Shown here: in pieces, positions 41,719 to 49,580 of the stretch
Layout of the letters: the number at the start of each line of letters is the position of its first letter
How positions within the stretch are numbered: the first letter of the stretch is position 1
DNA from: Rhodococcus antarcticus
GTDB taxonomy: Bacteria > Actinomycetota > Actinomycetes > Mycobacteriales > Mycobacteriaceae
DNA length: 64,000 bases
Reading direction: 5' to 3'
Assembly (NCBI RefSeq): GCF_026153295.1
Contig: NZ_CP110615.1
Coordinates: 1,488,001 to 1,552,000 of the forward strand
Made by a program: the position numbers and the translations under genes
The notes under the pieces: generated by a model
What the model saw: only the letters and a program-made list of their open reading frames with translations
What the model was told of the DNA's origin: nothing
Database searches by the model: none

Positions 41719-42549
41719 GTGGACACCTCCTACGGCGACATCTTCTCCGGGCACCAGCGCAGGGCCGCCCGGGTGGTGCCCGAGGTTCCCGCGGAGCGCG
41801 ACCTCGTGGTCGAGGACGCCGCCAGCGGCTGGTGCGGGGCGGTGCTCGGGATCGAGAAGACCGGGGACGGGGACTTCGTCCGGCTCGAGGACGCCCGGGG
41901 CCGCAGCAGGCTGTTCGCGCTGACCCCGGCTGCGTTCCTCGTCGACGGGCGACCCGTGACGCTGGTCCGGCCCGTCGTCGGACCGGCGGGTCCGCAGCGC
42001 ACGGCGTCGGGGTCCACGGCGGTCACCGGGCTGCGTGCGCGCACGGCCCTGCCCAGCCGGATCTGGGTGGAGGGCATCCACGACGCGGCGCTGGTGGAGC
42101 GCGTGTGGGGTCACGACCTGCGGGTGGAGGGGGTGGTGGTGGAGCACCTCGAGGGTCTCGACAACCTGGCCGACCGGCTCGACGCGTTCCGCCCGGAGCG
42201 TGGCCGCCGGGTGGGGGTGCTCGTCGACCACCTCGTCACCGGGTCGAAGGAGTCGCGGCTGACCAGCGCCCTCGACCCGCGCGTCCGTCCGCACGTCATG
42301 GTCACCGGTCACCCGTACGTCGACGTCTGGGAAGCCGTGAAACCCGCCTCGCTCGGCATCGCCGCCTGGCCCCGGGTGCCGCGCGGCCAGGACTGGAAGA
42401 CCGGGGTGTGCGACGCGCTCGGCTGGGGCACCCCCCGCGAGGGGTGGCGACGGGTCAGCTCGGCGGTGTCCAGCTTCCGCGACCTGGAGACGCCGATGAT
42501 CGGGGCCGTCGAGCGGCTGGTGGACTTCGTCACCGAACCCGCGGGCTGA
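41719..42549 (+). CDS. DUF3097 family protein, Toprim-like
   Basis: 276-residue actinobacterial protein of the DUF3097 family; its biochemical role is not known to me. VPAERDLVVEDAASGWCGAV near the N-terminus, PSRIWVEGIHDAALVERVWG followed by DLRVEGVVVEHLEG, and GVLVDHLVTGSKESR resemble a Toprim-type metal-binding fold (Glu, then a DHL acidic site). HPYVDVWEAVKP and WPRVPRGQDWKTGVCDALGW are the strongest family motifs. The longer frame to 41629 runs through the repeats and was rejected. Confidence 0.88.
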   Translation: MDTSYGDIFSGHQRRAARVVPEVPAERDLVVEDAASGWCGAVLGIEKTGDGDFVRLEDARGRSRLFALTPAAFLVDGRPVTLVRPVVGPAGPQRTASGSTAVTGLRARTALPSRIWVEGIHDAALVERVWGHDLRVEGVVVEHLEGLDNLADRLDAFRPERGRRVGVLVDHLVTGSKESRLTSALDPRVRPHVMVTGHPYVDVWEAVKPASLGIAAWPRVPRGQDWKTGVCDALGWGTPREGWRRVSSAVSSFRDLETPMIGAVERLVDFVTEPAG

Positions 42550-42613
42550 GCCCGGGACGTCCCGGTATGTCCGTCTCCCGACCCCGGGCGCGGGACTCTG
42601 ACACAGTGGGGGT

Positions 42614-43045
42614 GTGGCAGCTCTCGTCTGGCTCGTGGCCGGGATCCTGCTGGCGGCCGCAGAGGCTCTCAGCGGGGACTTCGTCCTGCTCATGCTGGCC
42701 GGGGGTGCGCTCGGCGCCGCCGGGATCAGCGCCGTAGCGGGCGACGCCTACCTGGTGCAGGCGGCGGTGTTCGCCGTGGTCTCGGTGGCGCTGGTGGCCG
42801 GGGTTCGTCCGCCGCTCAAGCGGCGGGCCCTGCGGGGGCCGGACCTCGCCGTCAACGTGGCGGCCCTGGTGGGCCGGGAGGCGGAGGTCCTGGAGCTCAC
42901 CAGCTCCGACGCCGGTCAGGTGAAGCTCTCCGGTGAGGTGTGGACGGCCCGCTCGGCCTCGAGCGCGGACGTGTTCGATCCCGGTCAGATCGTCCGGGTG
43001 GTGCAGATCGACGGCGCGACCGCCGTCGTGGGGAGAGAGATCTGA
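42614..43045 (+). CDS. NfeD-like membrane protein
   Basis: 143-residue short NfeD protein: two to three membrane segments (about residues 3-26, 28-45 and 49-65) then a C-terminal OB-fold domain (NVAALVGREAEVLEL, VWTARSAS, GQIVRVVQIDGATAVV). It is always coupled with SPFH proteins; here the stop overlaps the SPFH start by one base (TGATG). GTG 42614 is six bases after CACAGT. Same pair as Rv1487-Rv1488. Confidence 0.9.
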   Translation: MAALVWLVAGILLAAAEALSGDFVLLMLAGGALGAAGISAVAGDAYLVQAAVFAVVSVALVAGVRPPLKRRALRGPDLAVNVAALVGREAEVLELTSSDAGQVKLSGEVWTARSASSADVFDPGQIVRVVQIDGATAVVGREI

Positions 43046-44337
43046 TGGATGCTGCTCTGATCGTGCTGGCGGTGGTCGTCCTGCTCGTGGTCGTCCTCGC
43101 CGTCAAGTCGTTCGCCCTGGTGCCGCAGGCCGAGGCGGCGGTGGTGGAGCGCCTCGGCCGCTACAACAAGACGATCAGCGGGGAGCTCGCGTTCCTCATC
43201 CCCTTCGTGGACCGGGTTCGCGCCAAGGTCGACCTCCGTGAGCGGGTGGTCAGCTTCCCGCCGCAGCCCGTCATCACCCAGGACAACCTGACGGTGAACA
43301 TCGACACGGTCGTCTACTTCCAGGTGACCAACCCCCAGTCCGCCGTCTACGAGATCAACAACTACATCGTCGGGGTCGAGCAGCTGACCACCACCACCCT
43401 GCGCAACGTGGTCGGCGGGATGACCCTGGAGCAGACGCTGACCTCGCGGGACTCCATCAACGGCCAGCTCCGTGGCGTCCTCGACGAGGCGACCGGCCGG
43501 TGGGGGCTGCGGGTGGCCCGGGTGGAGCTCAAGAGCATCGACCCGCCCCCCTCGATCCAGGAGTCGATGGAGAAGCAGATGAAGGCCGACCGCGAGAAGC
43601 GGGCGACCATCCTCACGGCCGAGGGCCAGCGCGAGAGCTCCATCAAGACCGCCGAGGGCCAGAAGCAGAGCCAGATCCTGATGGCCGAGGGTGCCAAGCA
43701 GTCGGCGATCCTCTCCGCCGAGGCCGAGCGGCAGTCCCGGATCTTGCGGGCCCAGGGTGAGCGGGCGGCGAGGTACCTGCAGGCGCAGGGCCAGGCCAAG
43801 GCCATCGAGAAGGTGTTCGCCGCCATCAAGGCGGGCAAGCCGACCCCCGAGCTGCTGGCCTACCAGTACCTGCAGACGCTGCCGCAGATGGCCCAGGGAG
43901 ACGCGAACAAGGTGTGGATCGTGCCCAGCGACTTCGGCTCCTCGCTGCAGGGCTTCGCCAAGATGCTCGGTGCGCCGGGCGAGGACGGCGTGTTCCGCTT
44001 CGAGCCGAGCGCCGACGACACCACCGTGGCCGTCGACGACTCCGAGGAGGTCAAGGACTGGTTCGACACGTCCACCGACCCACGGATCGCGGCCTCCGTC
44101 GCCGCGGCCGAGGCCGTTGCCCGCACCGACGTCGAGGCCCCGCACGAGGAGGCCCGCCGCACGGGGGCCGAGGCGGCCGAGCGGGCGGCCCAGGCCTCGC
44201 ACGCCGCCAACCAGCGGGACGAGCAGTCGCAGCAGCCGGCGCTGGAGAGCCCGACCACGGTGGACCCGTCACCCTGGCAGCAGGGCCCGGTGGCGCGGAG
44301 GTGGGACGAGCAGCTGCCGCCGCAGGGCGGTCGGTGA
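43045..44337 (+). CDS. SPFH/band-7 (QmcA-type) membrane protein
   Basis: 430-residue flotillin/stomatin-like protein, anchored by one N-terminal membrane segment (about residues 4-22). The band-7 domain follows (VPQAEAAVVERLGRYNKTIS, DLRERVVSFPPQPVITQDNL), then a long charged coiled coil (EKQMKADREKRATILTAEGQ) for oligomerisation, and a C-terminal polar tail rich in Ala/Glu/Gln. Thought to organise membrane microdomains or to guide membrane protein quality control with NfeD. GGGAGAGAGA precedes ATG 43045. Confidence 0.92.
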   Translation: MDAALIVLAVVVLLVVVLAVKSFALVPQAEAAVVERLGRYNKTISGELAFLIPFVDRVRAKVDLRERVVSFPPQPVITQDNLTVNIDTVVYFQVTNPQSAVYEINNYIVGVEQLTTTTLRNVVGGMTLEQTLTSRDSINGQLRGVLDEATGRWGLRVARVELKSIDPPPSIQESMEKQMKADREKRATILTAEGQRESSIKTAEGQKQSQILMAEGAKQSAILSAEAERQSRILRAQGERAARYLQAQGQAKAIEKVFAAIKAGKPTPELLAYQYLQTLPQMAQGDANKVWIVPSDFGSSLQGFAKMLGAPGEDGVFRFEPSADDTTVAVDDSEEVKDWFDTSTDPRIAASVAAAEAVARTDVEAPHEEARRTGAEAAERAAQASHAANQRDEQSQQPALESPTTVDPSPWQQGPVARRWDEQLPPQGGR

Positions 44338-44340
44338 GCG

Positions 44341-44389
44341 CGATCGGGAAGCGCCTCTGGTCGTCGTGACCACGGGTGCTTCCCGATCG
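44341..44389. terminator. Bidirectional hairpin after the SPFH gene
   Basis: CGATCGGGAAGC (44341-44352) pairs with GCTTCCCGATCG (44378-44389), a perfect 12-pair stem; the loop contains a second stem TGGTC/GACCA. It lies between convergent genes. Confidence 0.75.
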
Positions 44390-44405
44390 TGGTGAGTCAG
44401 CCGGC

Positions 44406-45314
44406 TCAGGTGGTGCGGACGAGATCGATCACCGCCTGGGCCAGCTCCGGTCCGGCGTCCTCCTGCAGGAAGTGCCCGGCCCGCGCGATCGTCGGGTGCG
44501 CCAGGCCCGCAGCCCCGGGAACGGTGCGGGCCAGCACCGGACGCATCGGCCCGGTGATCGGGTCGGAGTCGCTGAACGCGATGAGGAACGGCTTCGTCCA
44601 GCGGGACAGCTCCGCCCACGCCGAGCGGTTGGCCGCGGTCGCCGGGTCGTCCGGCGTGGTGGGCAGGATCAGCGGCATCGCCCGGGGGCCTGCCTTGTAC
44701 GACTCGTCGGGGAACGGTGCGTCGTAGGCGGCCTGGTCGGTCGGGGCGAGCCCGCGCACGCACCCGCTGGCCACGAGGCGGCCGACGTCGAGCTCCGGCG
44801 CGTTCTCCACGGCACGGCGGAACCCCCACCACACGTCGGGCATGGGGTGGTCGCCGGTCGGCAGCCCCGTGTTGGCGGCCACCACCCGCGCGAACCGGTC
44901 CTGCTCCTCGGCCACCAGGCGGAGCCCGAGCAGCCCGCCCCAGTCCTGGCCGACCAGGGTGACGTCGTGCAGGTCCAGCACGTCCACGAGCAACGAGCGC
45001 AGCCAGCCGACGTGCCGGGCGTAGGTGTGGTCGCCGACCTGCGCCGGCTTGTCCGAGCGGCCGAACCCGACGAGGTCCGGCGCCACCACCTGGCAGCCGG
45101 CCTCGACCAGGGGCGGGATCATCCGTCGGTACAGGTAGGACCACGTCGGCTCCCCGTGCAGCAGGAGCACCACCGGTCCGTCGCCCGGTCCGTCCTGCAC
45201 CCAGGCCATCTCGGCCGACGCGCCGTCGGGTGCGGTCACGAGGGCGCGGTGGTGCGGGCTGGGGTGCTCGTCCAGACCGTCGAAGCGTTCGTCGGGGGTG
45301 CGCAGGAGGTCCAT
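44406..45314 (-). CDS. Haloalkane dehalogenase (DhlA-like, HLD-I)
   Basis: 302-residue alpha/beta hydrolase that should split carbon-halogen bonds to give an alcohol. LLHGEPTWSYLYRRM carries Glu55 and the oxyanion region; the nucleophile is Asp124 with the halide-binding Trp125 in LVGQDWGGLLGLR, matching the numbering of Xanthobacter DhlA; His281 in AGHFLQED is the base. Many mycobacteria encode such enzymes, with unknown natural substrates. ATG 45314 lies eight bases after a CAGGAT hexamer (45328-45323). Confidence 0.88.
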   Translation of the reverse strand: MDLLRTPDERFDGLDEHPSPHHRALVTAPDGASAEMAWVQDGPGDGPVVLLLHGEPTWSYLYRRMIPPLVEAGCQVVAPDLVGFGRSDKPAQVGDHTYARHVGWLRSLLVDVLDLHDVTLVGQDWGGLLGLRLVAEEQDRFARVVAANTGLPTGDHPMPDVWWGFRRAVENAPELDVGRLVASGCVRGLAPTDQAAYDAPFPDESYKAGPRAMPLILPTTPDDPATAANRSAWAELSRWTKPFLIAFSDSDPITGPMRPVLARTVPGAAGLAHPTIARAGHFLQEDAGPELAQAVIDLVRTT

Positions 45315-45338
45315 GGCTGGTGATCCTGCACCCTCGGG

Positions 45339-45869
45339 TCAGGTGAGCAGGGCCCGCACCACGGCCCAGCACCCCACGGCCCAGAGCACGCTGGTGAAGG
45401 TGCCGATGATGAACTGCTCGCCGGCCCTGGCCTCGCGCAGCTCGGGGTAGCGAGCGAGGCCCTTGACCGCGAGCACCACCGCGAGTCCCTCGGGCCAGCC
45501 CGCGAGCAGGGACACGGCGACCGCGGCGCGCTCGAGCACGCCGATGACGGCCCCGCCGCGCAACAGGTCCTGGACGGGCAGCGGGTTCGACTGGGCCCGT
45601 CGGGCGAGGTGGAAGACCAGCCGCACCGCCGGCCCCGCGCCGCCGGCCGCAGCGAGCACGCCGAGGACCTGCGCCAGCCCGCCGGTGGTGCTGCCGAGGG
45701 GGGCGGCCAGGGCAGCGAGGAGACCGGCCACGGCCAGCCCGGCCACCTGCAGCAACGCCGGTACCCAGGCGTCGTCCCCGGTCCTGCGTCCCCGCACCGC
45801 CCGGAGCCGGGCGAGGGCCGCGGGCAGCGCAGCCACCACGGCGAGCAGGGCGAGGACGGTGGCGCTCAC
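45339..45869 (-). CDS. Membrane protein paired with SatD
   Basis: 176-residue protein with four or five hydrophobic segments (for example VLALLAVVAALPAALARL and LLQVAGLAVAGLLAALAAPL). A conserved-looking motif AGEQFIIGTFTSVLWAVGCW lies at the C-terminus. I do not know its function. GTG 45869 overlaps the SatD stop by four bases, so the two are co-translated and probably act together. Confidence 0.78.
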   Translation of the reverse strand: MSATVLALLAVVAALPAALARLRAVRGRRTGDDAWVPALLQVAGLAVAGLLAALAAPLGSTTGGLAQVLGVLAAAGGAGPAVRLVFHLARRAQSNPLPVQDLLRGGAVIGVLERAAVAVSLLAGWPEGLAVVLAVKGLARYPELREARAGEQFIIGTFTSVLWAVGCWAVVRALLT

Positions 45870-46504
45870 GCCTGTGCTCCCCGGCTCCCGAGGGTGCCGG
45901 TGTGAAGGGTGCCGGACCCGGGGGTGTCCGCGTCCGCACGGTGCAGCAGGGTGGCGGCCACCTCCCGGCCGGCCTGCTCGGGCTGCCAGCCCGCAGCGCG
46001 CAGCCGCTGGGACACGGCCTGCGGGGTGACGCCCAGCCGCTGGGCGGCCTCGGCCTGCGTGTGCCCCGCGTCGACGAGCTCGACGGCGGCCCAGCCCTGC
46101 GCGGAGCGCCGCTGCACCAGCAGCGCGACCAGGTCGAGCACGGCCTGCGCGTCGGATCCGTCGGACCCGGCTCCCTCGACCGCCAGGTGGGTCGGTGCGG
46201 ACTTCGCGCGCTCGACCGCCGTGCGGGCGCGCTCGAAGGCAGGCCCACGTCCTGCACGGGTCGAGACCGGCAGCGGCTCGGAGACGGGTCCGACGCCGAT
46301 GCCGATGCTCCAGTGACCGTCGCGGACGAGGGCCAGGGTGGTGCGGACCAGCTCGCCGGCGTCGTCGAGGACCGCCTGGACCTCGTCACCCGCCGTTCGC
46401 TCGAACGCGCGGACGACCGCGGTGGACGACGTGCTGCGCAGCAGGTCCTCCACCCGGTCGTCGTCGCGGCGGCTGCCGCGCTGGTCGACGGTGAGCACGA
46501 ACAC
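45866..46504 (-). CDS. SatD-family regulator-like protein
   Basis: 212-residue protein. The N-terminal half matches the SatD fold: VFVLTVDQRGSRRDDDRV, TAGDEVQAVLDD and HWSIGIGVGPV, which looks like a nucleotide-cyclase-like alpha/beta domain. The C-terminal half ends in a helix-turn-helix, GHTQAEAAQRLGVTPQAVSQ. Start GTG 46504 was chosen because GAGGAGG lies five bases before it and the SatD domain begins right there; ATG 46534 is an alternative. A membrane protein gene overlaps its stop. Confidence 0.78.
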   Translation of the reverse strand: MFVLTVDQRGSRRDDDRVEDLLRSTSSTAVVRAFERTAGDEVQAVLDDAGELVRTTLALVRDGHWSIGIGVGPVSEPLPVSTRAGRGPAFERARTAVERAKSAPTHLAVEGAGSDGSDAQAVLDLVALLVQRRSAQGWAAVELVDAGHTQAEAAQRLGVTPQAVSQRLRAAGWQPEQAGREVAATLLHRADADTPGSGTLHTGTLGSRGAQA

Positions 46505-46662
46505 CGATGCCTCCTCGCTCTCGAACCGATGCACGAATCAAGTCTGGACGCTGGATTGGTCGCGATCCGTGGTGCAGGCTTGCCCGCACCGGCAGACCAG
46601 ACGCTCGCAGGTCACCCCGACGGGATCGAAAAGACAAGTGTGCAACCTTGACTGCAGGGATG

Positions 46663-46678
46663 CAAGCCTCAAGGCTTG
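46663..46678. promoter_or_regulatory. Palindrome at the end of the VTT gene
   Basis: CAAGCCT-CA-AGGCTTG spans the stop codon of the upstream minus-strand gene. Two more GCAA/TTGC-rich motifs lie within 40 bases. The 164-base gap (46505-46668) should hold the satD promoter; this dyad could be an operator or a weak terminator. Confidence 0.4.
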
Positions 46679-47328
46679 ACGGGGGTGCGAACGTCGAGCA
46701 CGAGCCCCACCAGGCCCAGGACCCCGAACGCCAGACCGAGGGTGAGCAGCCAGGGCGAGCCGTGCCCGGCGACCGCGCCGCCCAGCACCACGAGCGAGAC
46801 CGTCCCCGGAACGACACCGACGGCCGTGGCCAGGGTGAAGGGGACCACGCGCACCGCCGAGACCCCGCAGGCATAGTTGACCAGCCAGAACGGCACCACC
46901 GGCACCAGCCGCAGGGAGGCCACCGCCAGCCAGCCCCGCCGGGCCAGGCGCGCATCGGCGCTCCGGAACGAGGGGTGCTGCAGCCGGGCGGCCACCGCCT
47001 CGCGGCCCACGGTACGCACGAGCAGCAGGGCGAGGACCGCGCTGGTCGTGGCGCCGACCACGGCCAGCACCACCCCGGTCGACGGCCCGAAGAGCACGCC
47101 GGCCGCCAGGGTGAAGGCCGTCCTGGGCACGGGCGTCACCGTGACGAGCGCGTGCGCCACGACGAAGGCGACCGGGAGCGCCGGACCGAGCCCCTGCAGA
47201 CCCAGCACCCGTTCCTGCAGGGCCACCTGGGCCGCGGTGACGGAGGGGAGGTGCTCGCGCAGCAGCACGGTGGCGGCGACCACCAGGACGACCGCGACAC
47301 CGAGGACGACAGCGCGCCGACCCGTCAC
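46669..47328 (-). CDS. TVP38/TMEM64 (VTT) family membrane protein
   Basis: 219-residue polytopic membrane protein of the SNARE-associated/VTT family, related to DedA. The family motif VTPVPRTAFTLAAGVLFGP is followed by VVGATTSAVLALLLVRTVGR and LRLVPVVPFWLVNYACG, with a final membrane segment at the C-terminus. Relatives act as lipid scramblases or carrier-lipid transporters; the role here is unknown. GTG 47328 has GGAGG five bases before it. Confidence 0.85.
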   Translation of the reverse strand: MTGRRAVVLGVAVVLVVAATVLLREHLPSVTAAQVALQERVLGLQGLGPALPVAFVVAHALVTVTPVPRTAFTLAAGVLFGPSTGVVLAVVGATTSAVLALLLVRTVGREAVAARLQHPSFRSADARLARRGWLAVASLRLVPVVPFWLVNYACGVSAVRVVPFTLATAVGVVPGTVSLVVLGGAVAGHGSPWLLTLGLAFGVLGLVGLVLDVRTPVKP

Positions 47329-47349
47329 CACCGCCTCCGCACACCCACG

Positions 47350-47355
47350 ACGGTA
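47350..47355 (-). promoter_or_regulatory. -10 element of the VTT gene
   Basis: TACCGT on the minus strand, 21 bases before GTG 47328, leaving room for the GGAGG site. Confidence 0.45.
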
Positions 47356-47397
47356 CGCAGCCGCGCGCGCCCGCGGCCCCCACCTGCGACCACCCCG

Positions 47398-47412
47398 TGC
47401 AACGTCGTTGCA
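47398..47412. promoter_or_regulatory. Upstream operator of the alcohol dehydrogenase
   Basis: TGCAACGTCGTTGCA, a 15-base dyad with core CAACG-N-CGTTG. The same core recurs at 47494-47504. Confidence 0.6.
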
Positions 47413-47459
47413 ACCCTGTACGGGTGACCAGGCCCGTGCCACAGTGCGCACACGGCCAC

Positions 47460-47473
47460 GTGATCGGGATCAC
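47460..47473. promoter_or_regulatory. Second dyad in the alcohol dehydrogenase promoter
   Basis: GTGATC-GG-GATCAC, between the two CAACGNCGTTG sites and 41 bases before the start codon; possible site for another regulator. Confidence 0.4.
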
Positions 47474-47493
47474 CGGGATCGGGGGCCGTCCGA

Positions 47494-47504
47494 CAACGAC
47501 GTTG
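47494..47504. promoter_or_regulatory. Downstream operator of the alcohol dehydrogenase
   Basis: CAACGACGTTG, same core as the site 94 bases upstream. It abuts and partly overlaps the GAGGAG ribosome binding site of the next gene, so bound protein would hinder transcription or initiation. Confidence 0.6.
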
Positions 47505-47514
47505 AGGAGACCGG

Positions 47515-48636
47515 ATGAAGACCAAGGCCGCGGTCGTGTACGAGACCGGCAAGCCCATCGAGATCGTGGAGCTCGACCTGGACGGCCCCCGCGAGGGCGA
47601 GGTGCTCATCCGCTACACCCACGCCGGGCTCTGCCACTCCGACGTGCACATCTCCCACGGCGACCTCGAGGCGCGGCTGCCCATGGTCCTCGGCCACGAG
47701 GGCGCCGGGATCATCGAGGAGGTCGGCCCCGGGGTCACCCGCGTCAAGGCCGGCGACCACGTGGTGTGTTCCTTCATCCCGAACTGCGGCGTCTGCCGCT
47801 GGTGCGCGACCGGTCAGCAGGCCATCTGCGACATGGGCGCCACCATCCTGGAGGGCTACCTGCCCGGCGAGCGCTTCCCCTTCACCGGGCCCGGCGCGGA
47901 GAAGAACTACGGCGCCATGTGCATGCTGGGCACCTTCAGCCAGTACGCCACCATCCACCAGAACTCCGTGGTCAAGGTCGACGACGACATGCCGCTGGAC
48001 AAGGCCGTGCTCGTCGGCTGCGGCGTGCCCACCGGCTGGGGCTCGGCCGTGAACGCCGCCGCCGTGAAGCCCGGCGAGACCGTCATCGTGGTCGGTGTCG
48101 GTGGCATCGGCATCAACGCCGTGCAGGGCGCGCGCTTCGCCGGGGCCAAGAACCTCATCGCCGTGGACCCGCTGGAGAACAAGCGCGAGAAGGCCATGGA
48201 GCTCGGGGCCACCCACGCCGTCGCCACGGCCGCGGAGGCCATGGAGCTCGCCCAGTCGATGACCAACGGCAACGGCGCGGACAAGACCATCATCACCGCC
48301 GGCATCGTCACCGAGGAGATCGTCACCGACTCCTTCAACGCCACCGGCAAGGGCGGCACCATCGTGCTGACCGGGCTCAACAAGCTGTCGGTCGACAACA
48401 TCAAGCTGCCGGGCTCGATCATGACGCTGTTCAAGAAGACGCTGAAGGGCAGCCTGTTCGGCGACTGCAACCCCACGACCGACATCCCGAAGATCCTGGG
48501 GCTCTACCAGTCCGGCGACATCAAGCTCGACGAGATCATCACGCGCACGTACACCCTGGACCAGGTCAACGAGGGCTACGAGGACCTGCTCAACGGCAAG
48601 AACATCCGTGGCGTCCTCATCCACGAGCACTCGTGA
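47515..48636 (+). CDS. NDMA-dependent zinc alcohol dehydrogenase
   Basis: 373-residue medium-chain dehydrogenase of the family that keeps NAD(H) tightly bound and in vitro needs the artificial acceptor NDMA; in vivo the acceptor is believed to be mycofactocin. Catalytic zinc region GLCHSDVHISHGD and LGHEGAG; structural zinc loop NCGVCRWCATGQQAIC; Rossmann loop VVGVGGIGINAVQGA. GAGGAG lies before ATG 47515. The stop overlaps the start of a MoxR ATPase gene (GTGA), which is unusual and suggests a dedicated maturation pair. No mycofactocin gene is in the window. Confidence 0.9.
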   Translation: MKTKAAVVYETGKPIEIVELDLDGPREGEVLIRYTHAGLCHSDVHISHGDLEARLPMVLGHEGAGIIEEVGPGVTRVKAGDHVVCSFIPNCGVCRWCATGQQAICDMGATILEGYLPGERFPFTGPGAEKNYGAMCMLGTFSQYATIHQNSVVKVDDDMPLDKAVLVGCGVPTGWGSAVNAAAVKPGETVIVVGVGGIGINAVQGARFAGAKNLIAVDPLENKREKAMELGATHAVATAAEAMELAQSMTNGNGADKTIITAGIVTEEIVTDSFNATGKGGTIVLTGLNKLSVDNIKLPGSIMTLFKKTLKGSLFGDCNPTTDIPKILGLYQSGDIKLDEIITRTYTLDQVNEGYEDLLNGKNIRGVLIHEHS

Positions 48637-49580
48637 GCGCTGTTCTCCGGGCCGACGGGTCGGGTGTCTCCGCGCCCGACCCGTCGTCGCGTCCGCGCTC
48701 GGTCGTCGGTCGGGCCCGTGAGGTCGAGCTGCTCGTCGCCGCGCTGGACTGCGGGGCACACGTGCTGCTCGAGGGACCGCCCGGCACCGGCAAGACGACC
48801 CTGCTCCGCTCGGTGGCCGACGACGAGTCGGTGCCCTTCGTGTTCGTCGAGGGCAACGCCGAGCTGACCCCGGGTCGGCTCATCGGGCACTTCGACCCGT
48901 CCCAGGTGCTGACCGACGGATACACCCCCGACACGTTCGTCGACGGGCCCCTCGTGGAGGCGCTGCGCTCCGGTGCGCTGCTCTACGTCGAGGAGGTCAA
49001 CCGGGTCCCCGAGGAGACCCTCAACGTCCTCATCACGGTCATGAGCGAGGGGGAGCTGCACGTCCCGCGGCTCGGGCGGGTGTCCGCCGAGGGCGGCTTC
49101 CGGCTCGTGGCGGCCATGAACCCCTTCGACGCCGTCGGCACCGCCCGCATCTCGGCCGCGGTCTACGACCGGGTCTGCCGCATCACCATGGGCTACCAGG
49201 ACGCCACGGACGAGGCGGAGATCGTGGCCCTGCGGGCGCCCGAGGTCCCGGCGCAGTGGCGTGCCCAGGTGGTCGACCTGGTGCGGCGCACCCGGGACCA
49301 CGCGGACGTCCGGGTGGGCTCGTCGGTGCGGGGATCGATCGACCTCGTGCGGCTCACGACCTCGCTGGCCCCGCGTCGCGGCACCGCCGTGACGGACTGG
49401 CACACCGGGCTCGACGCCGCGCTGGTCGCGCTCTCGGGTCGCGTGCGGCTGCACGAGTCCTGCGCACGCACGCCCGAGGCCGTGGTCCGGGAGATGTACG
49501 AGGCGGTGTTCGGGGCCGAGCCGCGGGAGTCCGACGCCGCCGACGACGGCGAGGGTGGTGGTGCGTCGGGGGGAGCCTGA
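48633..49580 (+). CDS. MoxR-type AAA+ ATPase coupled to the dehydrogenase
   Basis: 315-residue ATPase: Walker A LLEGPPGTGKTTLLRS, Walker B ALLYVEEVNRVPEETLNVL, LVAAMNPFDAVGTARIS sensor region and a C-terminal lid with GSSVRGSIDLVRL. It resembles the BchI/CbbQ/NorQ group, which with a VWA partner remodels or loads metal into a client enzyme. GTG 48633 overlaps the dehydrogenase stop by four bases and the next gene encodes a VWA protein. It is not close to moxR1 at 34.9 kb, which has a different Walker A. Confidence 0.88.
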   Translation: MSAVLRADGSGVSAPDPSSRPRSVVGRAREVELLVAALDCGAHVLLEGPPGTGKTTLLRSVADDESVPFVFVEGNAELTPGRLIGHFDPSQVLTDGYTPDTFVDGPLVEALRSGALLYVEEVNRVPEETLNVLITVMSEGELHVPRLGRVSAEGGFRLVAAMNPFDAVGTARISAAVYDRVCRITMGYQDATDEAEIVALRAPEVPAQWRAQVVDLVRRTRDHADVRVGSSVRGSIDLVRLTTSLAPRRGTAVTDWHTGLDAALVALSGRVRLHESCARTPEAVVREMYEAVFGAEPRESDAADDGEGGGASGGA

